Source: JBAYHN01 sp041666125 (lineage in GTDB: Bacteria; Patescibacteriota; Gracilibacteria; UBA1369; UM-FILTER-53-11). From it: a stretch of DNA of 29,693 nt. The stretch is taken from contig JBAYHN010000008.1 of assembly GCA_041666125.1 (NCBI GenBank), positions 1-29,693 on the forward strand, given 5' to 3'. A model generated the notes under the pieces. It had not been told where the DNA came from, made no database searches, and saw only the letters and a program-made list of their open reading frames with translations. The position numbers and the translations under genes are program-made. Numbering within the stretch: the first letter of the stretch is position 1; every line of letters starts with the position of its first letter. Of the stretch, positions 22,617-29,693 are shown in pieces.

Positions 22617-23527
22617 ATTCCCCTCTTTGCGTAAAGCTGGTCCAATTTTGAGATTTCGGAACTTTCCATAGCAACGCCCAAGTCTTCCGAGACTTTTGCA
22701 ATAATATCCGGATTATCGAAGTGCAAAGTTGCCTGCACAATTGCGCTGGCGCGTTTTTTTGGATTGTCCGATTTGAAAATTCCGGAGCCAACAAAAACTC
22801 CTTCGGAACCAAGTTGCATCATTAGAGCTGCATCTGCCGGAGTTGCAATTCCTCCTGCGGCAAAATTAACAACTGGAAGTTTGCCCTTTTCTGCCACCCA
22901 TTTTACTAGATTCAGACTCACACGCATTTCTTTGGCAGCGCGTTCCAATTCTGATTTTTTCATCTGCGCCAATTCTTTTATTTGGCTTACTACCTTGCGC
23001 ATATGGCGTACCGCTTCCACAACGTTTCCCGTGCCGGCTTCACCTTTTGTCCTAATCATCGCGGCGCCTTCATTTATTCTGCGTAAAGCTTCACCCAAAT
23101 CGCGACATCCGCAAACAAATGGAACTTTAAAATCACTTTTCTCGATATGATGTTCTTCATCCGCCGGAGTTAGAACTTCTGATTCATCAATATAATCCAC
23201 GCCAAGAGCTTCTAGAATCTGCGCTTCTACAAAATGTCCAATTCTTACTTTTGCCATAACCGGAATAGAAACCGCTTTCATTATTGCGCGAATCATTTTT
23301 GGATCGCTCATGCGCGCAACACCGCCATCTTTGCGAATATCGGATGGAACACGTTCAAGCGCCATAACTGCAACAGCCCCGGCATCTTCTGCAATTTTTG
23401 CCTGTTCTGCATTTACAACATCCATAATTACTCCGCCCTTAAGCATTTGAGCGAGTCCTCTTTTTAGCTCGAATGTATTTTTTTCGATCCCGATCTCGTT
23501 TTTCCTAATTTTTGTGGCTTTCTTCAT
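22613..23527 (-). CDS. pdxS: PLP synthase subunit PdxS
   Basis: 304 aa. The TIM-barrel synthase that makes pyridoxal 5'-phosphate from ribose 5-phosphate, glyceraldehyde 3-phosphate and ammonia. Conserved stretches are LAQMLKGGVIMDVVNAEQA, ALERVPSDIRKDGGVARMSDP, MAKVRIGHFVEAQ (active lysine), FVCGCRDLGEALRRI, IRTKGEAGTGN (second lysine) and VNFAAGGIATPADAALM. I chose ATG 23527: the frame is open 44 codons further up, but that part is unlike any PdxS. Its partner pdxT is separated from it by the metal operon. The stop shares a TTAA with the transporter stop. Confidence 0.96.
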   Translation of the reverse strand: MKKATKIRKNEIGIEKNTFELKRGLAQMLKGGVIMDVVNAEQAKIAEDAGAVAVMALERVPSDIRKDGGVARMSDPKMIRAIMKAVSIPVMAKVRIGHFVEAQILEALGVDYIDESEVLTPADEEHHIEKSDFKVPFVCGCRDLGEALRRINEGAAMIRTKGEAGTGNVVEAVRHMRKVVSQIKELAQMKKSELERAAKEMRVSLNLVKWVAEKGKLPVVNFAAGGIATPADAALMMQLGSEGVFVGSGIFKSDNPKKRASAIVQATLHFDNPDIIAKVSEDLGVAMESSEISKLDQLYAKRGI

Positions 23528-23607
23528 AGGCAATATGGTTTTAGCAGATATGGGGCAAGATGTATAGATTAAGTCAAAACAGGCTATTGCGCCACCCTGT
23601 CGAAGTT

Positions 23608-23643
23608 TTGTCAATGCGCTATCTGATGGAATGTTGTTGACAA
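23608..23643. repeat. Inverted repeat TTGTCAA ... TTGACAA between pdxS and the unknown gene
   Basis: Two 7-bp arms (23608-23614 and 23637-23643) separated by 22 nt. The right arm is the -35 box of the rightward promoter. The left arm is a TTGACA on the minus strand, pointing at pdxS, but without a good -10. It may reflect divergent promoters or an operator pair. Confidence 0.4.
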
Positions 23644-23664
23644 TAGTAGACAAATCCATAAAAT
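23637..23664 (+). promoter_or_regulatory. Promoter TTGACA, 16 nt, TAAAAT before the unknown gene
   Basis: Perfect -35 at 23637-23642 and TAAAAT at 23659-23664. The start of transcription near 23671 leaves a leader of about 35 nt before ATG 23706. It argues against the in-frame upstream start at 23631. Confidence 0.5.
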
Positions 23665-23705
23665 ACGTTTTTGCGTGGGTAATTTTTATAAACTTAATAA
23701 TTAAT

Positions 23706-24452
23706 ATGAGTGCATCTGGTGTAATGGAAATATTAGTTTCGGAAGACGAGCAAGGTGGTTTTCAGCAGAGTGGAGCTTCTCTCACTGGAGAAAGAACTTC
23801 GTCTATTGGTCTAGAACCCCAAGAAGATACCGTCGATCGCGGCTTCGGAATTGAAAATTTGCCGGAGGCTGCTCACTCTGCATATCGCGAAATTCACACT
23901 CTTTTGAGCTACATGGACGGCAAAAGAAAAGATCCACTTCGCCACAATAGAGACAGACTTTTGTATCAGCTCAGAAACCACACAATAGACGTATTTTCAC
24001 GAGTTGGATATATTGCTTTAACGACTGCCTTTATGTCAAAGGTCAACTTTGAGCCCGGGGCAAGCCGCGAGTTTATTCTTGGATTAATGTTAAGAAGCCA
24101 TAAGCTCAAAAAGCTTGGAGTTACATCTATTGATTTAGCAGAAGCGGCTCCAGTAAGGCCACCGGAACGTGTGATTATTGGATGTCGTAAAATAATGCCA
24201 CAATGGTTGGTTGGCAAAACGGTGGACAGCATGAGAGAAAGATATGTGGTACAGACAACTATTCACAAGAATACATTATATGTTGGGAATGGATCAGCGG
24301 ATGAAGTATTTAGGGTTATAGATACTGTGGAAAATGCACAAGATCAAATTGAAGCAGGAAAGGCTCCGGGATCAAATCCGGCATTGCCAATAGCAAACGA
24401 AATTCACTCGCAGGTTAGTGGTGCTATGTCAAAAGAACCTGCAACTGTCTGA
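23706..24452 (+). CDS. Unrecognised soluble protein, 248 aa
   Basis: I do not recognise this protein. Residues 1-45 are acidic, polar and probably disordered. A helical region covers about 50-140, with DGKRKDPLRHNRDRLLYQLR and GYIALTTAF. A mixed alpha/beta part at about 140-215 contains PPERVIIGCRKIMPQWLVGK and VVQTTIHKNTLYVGNGSADEV. A polar tail rich in A, S and P closes it. No membrane helix, signal, cysteine pair or nucleotide motif is visible in the body. I chose ATG 23706; the frame is open to 23631, but that extension overlaps the promoter. It stands alone between pdxS and carB, so context gives no role. Codon use looks like its neighbours. Confidence 0.75.
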   Translation: MSASGVMEILVSEDEQGGFQQSGASLTGERTSSIGLEPQEDTVDRGFGIENLPEAAHSAYREIHTLLSYMDGKRKDPLRHNRDRLLYQLRNHTIDVFSRVGYIALTTAFMSKVNFEPGASREFILGLMLRSHKLKKLGVTSIDLAEAAPVRPPERVIIGCRKIMPQWLVGKTVDSMRERYVVQTTIHKNTLYVGNGSADEVFRVIDTVENAQDQIEAGKAPGSNPALPIANEIHSQVSGAMSKEPATV

Positions 24453-24458
24453 GGTTTG

Positions 24459-27400
24459 TCATTTTATATATTTACTCCACGGCTCAATATTTAAATCTTC
24501 GAGTTTGTATTTTGCGAATGCGTCGGTTAGCGCGCGAGCGATTTGAACGTTGGTTATTAGCGGAATATTTGAGTCTATGGCCTTTCTCCTTATCAAATAG
24601 CCATCTGTAATTTCCTCGCGCGCATAAGATTTTGGAATATCAATTACCAAATCCAGTTTTTTCTCCACCAAATAATCAATAATGTTTGGTTTTTTGCCGG
24701 AACGCGCTTTGTGCAAAGTTGTGGCTTTCACGCCATTTTCCTTTAAAAATGCAGAAGTTCCGTCCGTTGCAAATAATTCAAATCCAAGTTCGCAAAGTTT
24801 TTTTGCAGAAGGCAAAAATGCGAATTTATCTTCCAGTTTTCCAATCGTAAGGCAAATATTTTTCTTTGGGAAAACAAAGCCAACGGAAATCATAGCTTTT
24901 AAAAGTGCCTCGTGCATGTCGTGGCCAAAGCACGCAACTTCGCCTGTAGAAGCCATTTCTACGCCCATGACAGGATCTGCACCCTTTAAGCGCGAGAACG
25001 AAAATTGCGGAGCCTTAACTCCAACATGATCCATGTCCAACGTGTGAAATTTCTCAACAATATATTTTTTAATTTTCGGTAAATTCATCATTGAGCACGT
25101 AGCAATTTCGATAAAATTATGTCCGGTAACTTTGGAGGAAAATGGAAAACTTCGGCTTGCGCGCAAATTACACTCAATAACCTTTACGGCGTTATTCTTA
25201 GCCAAAAACTGCATATTAAAAGGACCGGAAATTTCCAGAGCCTTCGCAATTTTTTCCGCAATATTTTTAACGCGTTTTATTGTCTCAAAATAAAGTCTTT
25301 GCGGAGGCAAAACTAGCGTTGCATCACCGGAATGTACGCCCGCATTTTCAATATGTTCCGCAATTGCATAAATCACAATTTGGCCTTGATAAGCCACAGC
25401 ATCAATTTCAATTTCTTTTGCGCCTTCTTCAAACTTACTCACAACAACCGGAGTATCTTCCGAAATATCCGTTGCTTTCGTTAAATAAATATACAAATCA
25501 TCTTCATTGTGTGCCACGCTCATTGCCGCACCGGAAAGCACATAACTTGGACGAACTAGTAGCGGATAACCAACATCTTTTGCAAAATCGCGAATTTTAT
25601 TAAGAGAAGTAAGCTCACGCCAAACCGGCTGATCAATTTTTAATTTGTCCAATAATTCGGAAAATTTGTGCCTATCCTCTGCCTTATCAATATTATGAGG
25701 ATGAGTTCCGAGAATTTTAACTCCGGCCGCATGTAATTTAAGTGCAAGATTATTTGGCACTTGCCCTCCGGTAGAAATTATAACGCCAACCGGTTTTTCT
25801 TTTTCATAAATATCCAGCACGCGTTCAAAAGAAAGCTCATCAAAATACAATCTGTCGCACATGTCATAATCGGTAGAAACAGTTTCTGGATTATAATTCA
25901 CCATTATTGTTTCAAAGCCCTCGCGCTGCAAAGTTTGAATGCAATTTACCCCGCACCAATCAAATTCCACCGAGGTTCCAATGGCATAAGCTCCGCTTCC
26001 AAGCACCATCACTTTTTTTCTGCGTTGGTCAAAAGTCACGTCATTTTTTGCGCCATGATAGGTCAAATAAAGATAATTTGTCTCTGCCGGATATTCGGCG
26101 CCAAGAGTGTCAATTTGTTTAATTGAAGGGATAATTTTGAGGTGTTTTCTCAGCGCGCGAATTTCATTTTCGGTTTTATCCACAATATTTCCAATTTGCT
26201 TATCGGAAAATCCAAAAAGTTTTGCCTGCCTCAAATCTTCAGTTGTACATCTGTCATTTTTAAGTTTTTTCTCCAGCACAATTATATTTTTCATTTTATC
26301 CAAAAACCATTTATCTATTCCGGAAAGTTTTTCGATTTTTTGAGTAGACCAACCCCGTCGCAACGCTTCTGCAATTGCCAAAATGCGTTTTGGAGTAGGA
26401 ACTTTTATGTCATGCTCAAGATTGCCGGAAGAATCGAGTTTTACCTTTTTGTTAGCGGTAAAACCCTGCAGTCCAACTTGCAACATGCGGAGTCCTTTTT
26501 GCAAAACTTCTTCAAAATTTCTTCCAAGTGCCATAATTTCTCCCACCGATTTCATTTCCGTAGAAATTTCATGCGAAACTTTTTTAAATTTATCCAAATC
26601 CCAGCGTGGAATTTTTAGCGCTACATAATCAAGCGCAGGCTCAAAAAAAGCACTGGTCTTTTTTGTAACCGCATTTTTAATTTCGGAAAGTCTATAGCCC
26701 AAGCCCAGTTTTGCCGCTACATAAGCCAACGGATAGCCTGTCGCTTTGGAGGCCAAAGCCGAAGATCTAGAAAGACGCGCATTAACTTCAATCACTCTAT
26801 ATTCCAAAGATTTTGGATCCATTGCAAATTGAATATTACATTCGCCAATAATTCCAAAATGCCTTATTACTTTTATCGAAATCTCGCGCAGCATGTGATA
26901 TTCCTCATTTGTAAGCGTTTGCGAAGGCGCAATCACAATGCTTTCTCCCGTGTGAATTCCAAGCGGATCCACATTTTCCATATTACAAACGGTAACGCAA
27001 TTGTCGTCTTGGTCGCGCACAACTTCATATTCAAGTTCTTTCCAGCCCTTTAAATTTTCTTCAATCAAAACCTGAGTTGAAAAAGCAAAAGCGGTGTCCA
27101 AAAGTTCTTCCAGCTCACCTTCGTTATATGCCGAGCCCGAGCCCTTTCCACCAAGTGCAAAAGCGGCGCGCAAAATTATCGGATATCCTATTTTTTTTGC
27201 AGCCTTAAAGGCATCCGGCTTATTTGTACACGCAATACTTCGCGGACAAAAAACGCCAATACTCGCCAAAACATTTTTAAATATTTCACGATCTTCGGTT
27301 TCTTCAATCGCTTTTACCGGAGTTCCCAAAACCTGCACGCCATATTTTTTAAAAACACCTTTTTTATAAAGCTCAACGCCGCAATTTAATGCAGTCTGTC

Positions 27401-27680
27401 CGCCAAAGCTCAATAAAATCCCGTCCGGTCTTTCTTTCTCGATTATTTTCTCTACAAAATGTGGATTTACAGGCAAAAAATAAACCTCACTAGCGAGGCC
27501 TTTGGACGTTTGATTTGTAGCAATATTCGGATTGACGAGGACTGTTTTAATGCCTTCCTCACGAAGCGCTTTTATGGCCTGGGACCCGGAATAGTCGAAT
27601 TCCCCAGCCTCTCCGATCTTTAGCGCCCCGGAGCCAAGTACCAATACCTTCTTTGGCAACTTAAGCTTCGAATTTTTCAT
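24459..27680 (-). CDS. carB: Carbamoyl-phosphate synthase large subunit
   Basis: 1073 aa. It makes carbamoyl phosphate from bicarbonate, ammonia and two ATP for pyrimidine and arginine synthesis. Both synthetase halves are complete: GSGALKIGEAGEFDYSGSQA then ATP-grasp 1 (about 130-340, EVNARLSRSSALASKATGYPLA), an oligomerisation part, then GSGAYAIGTSVEFDWCGVN and ATP-grasp 2 (about 680-880, ECNLRASRSFPFSSKVTGHNF), and the C-terminal MGS-like allosteric domain (TIGKLEDKF to the end). PRWDLDKF and VGEIMALGR recall the Bacteroidetes/CAD-like subgroup. An ATG four codons upstream (27692) is touched by the -10 box, so I prefer ATG 27680. carA is not in the window. Confidence 0.95.
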   Translation of the reverse strand: MKNSKLKLPKKVLVLGSGALKIGEAGEFDYSGSQAIKALREEGIKTVLVNPNIATNQTSKGLASEVYFLPVNPHFVEKIIEKERPDGILLSFGGQTALNCGVELYKKGVFKKYGVQVLGTPVKAIEETEDREIFKNVLASIGVFCPRSIACTNKPDAFKAAKKIGYPIILRAAFALGGKGSGSAYNEGELEELLDTAFAFSTQVLIEENLKGWKELEYEVVRDQDDNCVTVCNMENVDPLGIHTGESIVIAPSQTLTNEEYHMLREISIKVIRHFGIIGECNIQFAMDPKSLEYRVIEVNARLSRSSALASKATGYPLAYVAAKLGLGYRLSEIKNAVTKKTSAFFEPALDYVALKIPRWDLDKFKKVSHEISTEMKSVGEIMALGRNFEEVLQKGLRMLQVGLQGFTANKKVKLDSSGNLEHDIKVPTPKRILAIAEALRRGWSTQKIEKLSGIDKWFLDKMKNIIVLEKKLKNDRCTTEDLRQAKLFGFSDKQIGNIVDKTENEIRALRKHLKIIPSIKQIDTLGAEYPAETNYLYLTYHGAKNDVTFDQRRKKVMVLGSGAYAIGTSVEFDWCGVNCIQTLQREGFETIMVNYNPETVSTDYDMCDRLYFDELSFERVLDIYEKEKPVGVIISTGGQVPNNLALKLHAAGVKILGTHPHNIDKAEDRHKFSELLDKLKIDQPVWRELTSLNKIRDFAKDVGYPLLVRPSYVLSGAAMSVAHNEDDLYIYLTKATDISEDTPVVVSKFEEGAKEIEIDAVAYQGQIVIYAIAEHIENAGVHSGDATLVLPPQRLYFETIKRVKNIAEKIAKALEISGPFNMQFLAKNNAVKVIECNLRASRSFPFSSKVTGHNFIEIATCSMMNLPKIKKYIVEKFHTLDMDHVGVKAPQFSFSRLKGADPVMGVEMASTGEVACFGHDMHEALLKAMISVGFVFPKKNICLTIGKLEDKFAFLPSAKKLCELGFELFATDGTSAFLKENGVKATTLHKARSGKKPNIIDYLVEKKLDLVIDIPKSYAREEITDGYLIRRKAIDSNIPLITNVQIARALTDAFAKYKLEDLNIEPWSKYIK

Positions 27681-27693
27681 AATTTTCCGCATG

Positions 27694-27702
27694 AGTATAT
27701 CA
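27694..27702 (-). promoter_or_regulatory. Extended -10 TGaTATACT of carB
   Basis: On the minus strand TGATATACT lies in the 30-nt gap after comM. It ends 1 nt before the ATG at 27692 and 13 nt before the ATG at 27680. A transcript starting 6-7 nt downstream could not contain the first ATG, so this site decides the start. Confidence 0.5.
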
Positions 27703-27710
27703 GACGCGCC

Positions 27711-29258
27711 CTAAAAATCAATTCGCGGCCTATATTGCAGAGCCTCGGCAAGATGATTTTCTTTTATATTTGCGCAGCCTTCCAGATCGGCAATAGTGCG
27801 CGCCACTTTTAAGATTTTGTAATATGCTCGGCCGGAAAGCTGCAATCTGGCAAAGGCATCTTTCATAAGCGCGGCGCCCCTTGCATCCAATTCGCAGATT
27901 TTTTTGGTCATGGATGAAGACATTCGCCCGTTTGTTAATACGGTTTTTCTGGAAAGTTTACTGTCGCCTCCAGCCACAAATCTATCAAGTTGAATTTTTC
28001 GCGCATTTGATATTTTTTCTCTCATTTGAGCGGAAGTTTCGCGCACTTCGCTGCTCTGAGTTATTTTTTCGAATGGCAAACGTGGTACATAACACATCAA
28101 ATCAATGCGATCCACAAGCGGTCCGGAAAGTTTTTTGCGGTACTGTTCCAGTTTTGAAGGAGTGCAAATACAAGCCTTTACCGGATCCCCAAAATATCCA
28201 CATTGGCAGGGATTTGTTGCCGCAATAAGCATAAACTCCGCCGGAAATTGAACGCTTCCACATGCGCGATTAATATTTATTTTCCCATCTTCCAAGGGCT
28301 GGCGCAGGCAATCAAGATTCGAACGCGGAAATTCCAAAAGTTCATCCAAAAACAAAACGCCACAGTGGGACAGTGAAACTTCTCCGGGTCGCGGAATTGT
28401 GCCTCCACCAACCAAAGAAACTGCAGAGGCGGTATGATGCACGGCCCTAAATGGCGCCATTTTTATAAGCGGATTTTCATTTTCCAGTTTGCCGGATATG
28501 GAATAAATTTTTGTAACCTCTACGGCTTCCTCAAATTCAAGCTGAGGCAAAACGCTTTGGCAGCTCCTGGCTAATATTGTCTTTCCTGAGCCAGGCGGCC
28601 CATAAAGAAGTACATTATGAAAGCCGCTTGCCGCAATGCAGAGCACTCGTTTTGTTTGTTCGTGCCCTTTTATATCTTCAAAATGCCAAATATAACCATT
28701 CTCTTTAAATTCAGACGTGTTAGTAAAAGGCACCGGCTCAATAATATTTTCTCCCCTCAAATGTTCAATTAAATTAATTAAATTTTCAGCCGCGATTATT
28801 TGTATGCCACTCACAACCGACGCTTCAAGCGCATTTTCGGCAGGTATTATTATTGTTTTAAAATTATTCTGTTTCGCAAAAGCAACAATTGGCAAAATTC
28901 CGGTAATAGAACGCAGCTCTCCGGAAAGAGCCAATTCCCCTATTACCAAAGTTTCATTTAAGCAATTTGCAGGAATTTGTTCGGATTGCAAAAGCAATCC
29001 AAGCGCAATAGGTAGATCAAAAATCGGGCCATGCTTTGGCAAATCTGCAGGAGCAAGGTTTATGGTTTTTTTGCGACGAGGATAATCCACGCAACTGTTT
29101 TTTATGGCAGACCTTATCCTTTCTTTGGACTCCTGCACAGTCGTATCTCCAAGGCCCACTATTGTTATGGAAGAGGGCCCATTAAGGATATCGACCTCAA
29201 CTTCCACCAGTTTGCAGTCGAATCCAAAAATTGACGCAGAGAAGAGTTTTGAAGACAT
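27711..29258 (-). CDS. comM: ComM/YifB-type AAA+ helicase
   Basis: 515 aa. ComM drives branch migration during natural transformation; in CPR it is usually found with other competence genes. An N-terminal Lon-protease-like (S5-fold) domain spans about 1-165, with IVGLGDTTVQESKERIRSAI and INLAPADLPKHGPIFDLPIALGL split by normal spacing. The AAA+ module has Walker A GPPGSGKT near 225, Walker B LFLDELLEF near 305 and the ATNPCQCGYFGD cysteine segment. A C-terminal Mg-chelatase lid carries LSGRAYYKILKVARTIADLEG. Not a chelatase itself. It starts at ATG 29258 and is followed after 30 nt by carB. Confidence 0.96.
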   Translation of the reverse strand: MSSKLFSASIFGFDCKLVEVEVDILNGPSSITIVGLGDTTVQESKERIRSAIKNSCVDYPRRKKTINLAPADLPKHGPIFDLPIALGLLLQSEQIPANCLNETLVIGELALSGELRSITGILPIVAFAKQNNFKTIIIPAENALEASVVSGIQIIAAENLINLIEHLRGENIIEPVPFTNTSEFKENGYIWHFEDIKGHEQTKRVLCIAASGFHNVLLYGPPGSGKTILARSCQSVLPQLEFEEAVEVTKIYSISGKLENENPLIKMAPFRAVHHTASAVSLVGGGTIPRPGEVSLSHCGVLFLDELLEFPRSNLDCLRQPLEDGKININRACGSVQFPAEFMLIAATNPCQCGYFGDPVKACICTPSKLEQYRKKLSGPLVDRIDLMCYVPRLPFEKITQSSEVRETSAQMREKISNARKIQLDRFVAGGDSKLSRKTVLTNGRMSSSMTKKICELDARGAALMKDAFARLQLSGRAYYKILKVARTIADLEGCANIKENHLAEALQYRPRIDF

Positions 29259-29266
29259 AGTAAGCC

Positions 29267-29275
29267 TTCATATCA
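29267..29275 (-). promoter_or_regulatory. Extended -10 TGaTATGAA of comM
   Basis: On the minus strand TGA precedes TATGAA, ending 8 nt before the ATG at 29258. Same layout as the rny and ispDF promoters, with a weaker hexamer. Confidence 0.4.
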
Positions 29276-29451
29276 CACAAATATTAAATTTCTCTAAAAT
29301 TTTTATGAATTTTTTATGACAAAAAGATGAACGAATAAGGGGTAGCGGACAGATTTGTACTAGATTGCCCCTATATATTTTGGAACTAAATGGCATTAGG
29401 CAGTTCTGGCAATGACTGCGCAGAACGATAGTAGGTTGAGTCAGGAAAATG

Positions 29452-29478
29452 TTAAGATTCAAGCGTATTGATTCTTAA
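29452..29478. repeat. Palindrome with 11-bp arms before the DUF2892 gene
   Basis: The left arm TTAAGATTCAA (29452-29462) and right arm TTGATTCTTAA (29468-29478) match at 10 of 11 positions around the 5-nt spacer GCGTA. It ends 10 nt before the ATG at 29489, the place of a repressor operator or a 5' hairpin. Confidence 0.65.
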
Positions 29479-29488
29479 TATTAATTTT

Positions 29489-29693
29489 ATGAGAAATGAA
29501 GGCACGCTTGATCGTTTAATGAGGGTATTATTAGCTGAGGTATTCTTTATAGGAGCATTTTTCTGGTTTGGTGGGGCGATTTCGATCGTTCTTTATGTTT
29601 TTGGAGGAATAATGTTATTTACTGCATTTACTGGTTTCTGTGCCTTATATAAATTATTTGGAATCAATACTTTTCAAAAAGGAAAAAAGATTA
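29489..29693 (+). CDS. DUF2892 (YgaP-like) inner membrane protein, partial
   Basis: The first 68 codons are visible and the frame is open at the window end. The order of motifs is that of DUF2892: an N-terminal NEGTLDRLMRVLL, two hydrophobic helices (about 14-33 and 36-52) and a FTGFCALYKLFGINT segment, where the family has GFCPLYxLLGINT. Members are small two-helix membrane proteins, often fused to or next to rhodanese domains, with a role in sulfur or redox metabolism suggested but unproven. ATG 29489 follows a palindrome and a TAATAT 7 nt upstream; there is no Shine-Dalgarno. Confidence 0.85.
   Translation, partial: MRNEGTLDRLMRVLLAEVFFIGAFFWFGGAISIVLYVFGGIMLFTAFTGFCALYKLFGINTFQKGKKI

Larger units (their letters stand above)
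29259..29488. other. Head-to-head intergenic region, 230 bp, without a recognised gene
   Basis: The longest non-coding stretch in the window. It holds the comM promoter at the left and an 11-bp-arm palindrome at the right. Between them AGGGG and CCCCT pair across 29338-29370, and GCAGT pairs with ACTGC near 29400-29420. No tRNA T-arm signature and no known riboswitch is visible. A 64-codon frame on the minus strand lacks a promoter, coding character and family match. Confidence 0.5.

Noticed and set aside
23528..23659. 44-residue N-terminal extension of PdxS
   Set aside because: The frame is open, but this stretch is unlike PdxS and crosses the head-to-head promoter region.
29318..29460. tRNA gene in the right intergenic region
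   Set aside because: No T-arm GTTCnAnnC, no paired acceptor ends and no plausible anticodon loop.
29268..29462. 64-codon minus-strand frame with several cysteines
   Set aside because: No promoter, no family, no coding character. It overlaps the comM promoter and the palindrome before the DUF2892 gene.

Overview
The window is about 29.7 kb of AT-rich bacterial chromosome, read with the standard bacterial stops. It is gene-dense: 30 protein genes, two of them cut by the window ends. I see no rRNA, tRNA, CRISPR array, insertion sequence or prophage gene. The gene set suggests an uncultured, streamlined bacterium, most likely of the Candidate Phyla Radiation (Patescibacteria) or a similar reduced lineage. 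The hints are a VanW-family wall protein, a YtxH protein, a compact Mur ligase without its usual N-terminal domain, RNase Y, an infC-rpmI-rplT operon and extreme compaction. It is not a minimal genome, because it makes lipoate, PLP, isoprenoid precursors, carbamoyl phosphate and a pterin precursor. The placement is an inference; no marker gene here decides it.

Layout. On the minus strand, 1-2013 holds a flippase-like membrane protein, a DnaQ-type exonuclease and lipA (partial). On the plus strand, 2095-6828 holds rny, a thioredoxin-reductase-like flavoprotein, a ytxH-like gene and a vanW-like gene. On the minus strand, 6825-9813 holds a MurF-like ligase with an internal frameshift, holB and a TPR membrane protein. 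On the plus strand, 9911-12808 holds a lipoprotein cyclophilin, transketolase and acylphosphatase. On the minus strand, 12805-13873 holds infC-rpmI-rplT. On the plus strand, 13998-18174 holds a four-gene MEP isoprenoid operon: ispG, dxr, fused ispD-ispF and ispE. On the minus strand, 18165-19963 holds pdxT-folE-recR. On the plus strand, 20108-22616 holds a soluble PRC/MgtE-N/CBS protein and an Nramp-family transporter. pdxS (minus) and an unrecognised protein (plus) follow. On the minus strand, 24459-29258 holds comM and carB. A DUF2892-type membrane protein begins at the right edge.

Architecture. Operons alternate in strand. All five tail-to-tail junctions overlap or lie within 6 nt, three of them sharing a TTAA or CTAA stop, so they leave no room for ordinary terminators. 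All free intergenic DNA lies in six head-to-head regions of 81 to 230 bp. Shine-Dalgarno sequences are almost absent. Many operon heads instead carry a -10 box, often the extended form TGnTATAAT, only 6 to 14 nt before the start codon. That predicts leaderless or nearly leaderless mRNAs.

Most notable: the near-leaderless promoters; an infC gene whose only usable start is AUU; a thioredoxin-reductase-like protein with both NADPH motifs degraded; a cysteine-rich insertion in IspD joined to a divergent IspF; an Nramp protein with altered metal-site motifs next to a detached MgtE-type sensor; and several unexplained palindromes and a GC-rich block in the head-to-head regions. I found no clearly new multi-gene defence or mobile system.
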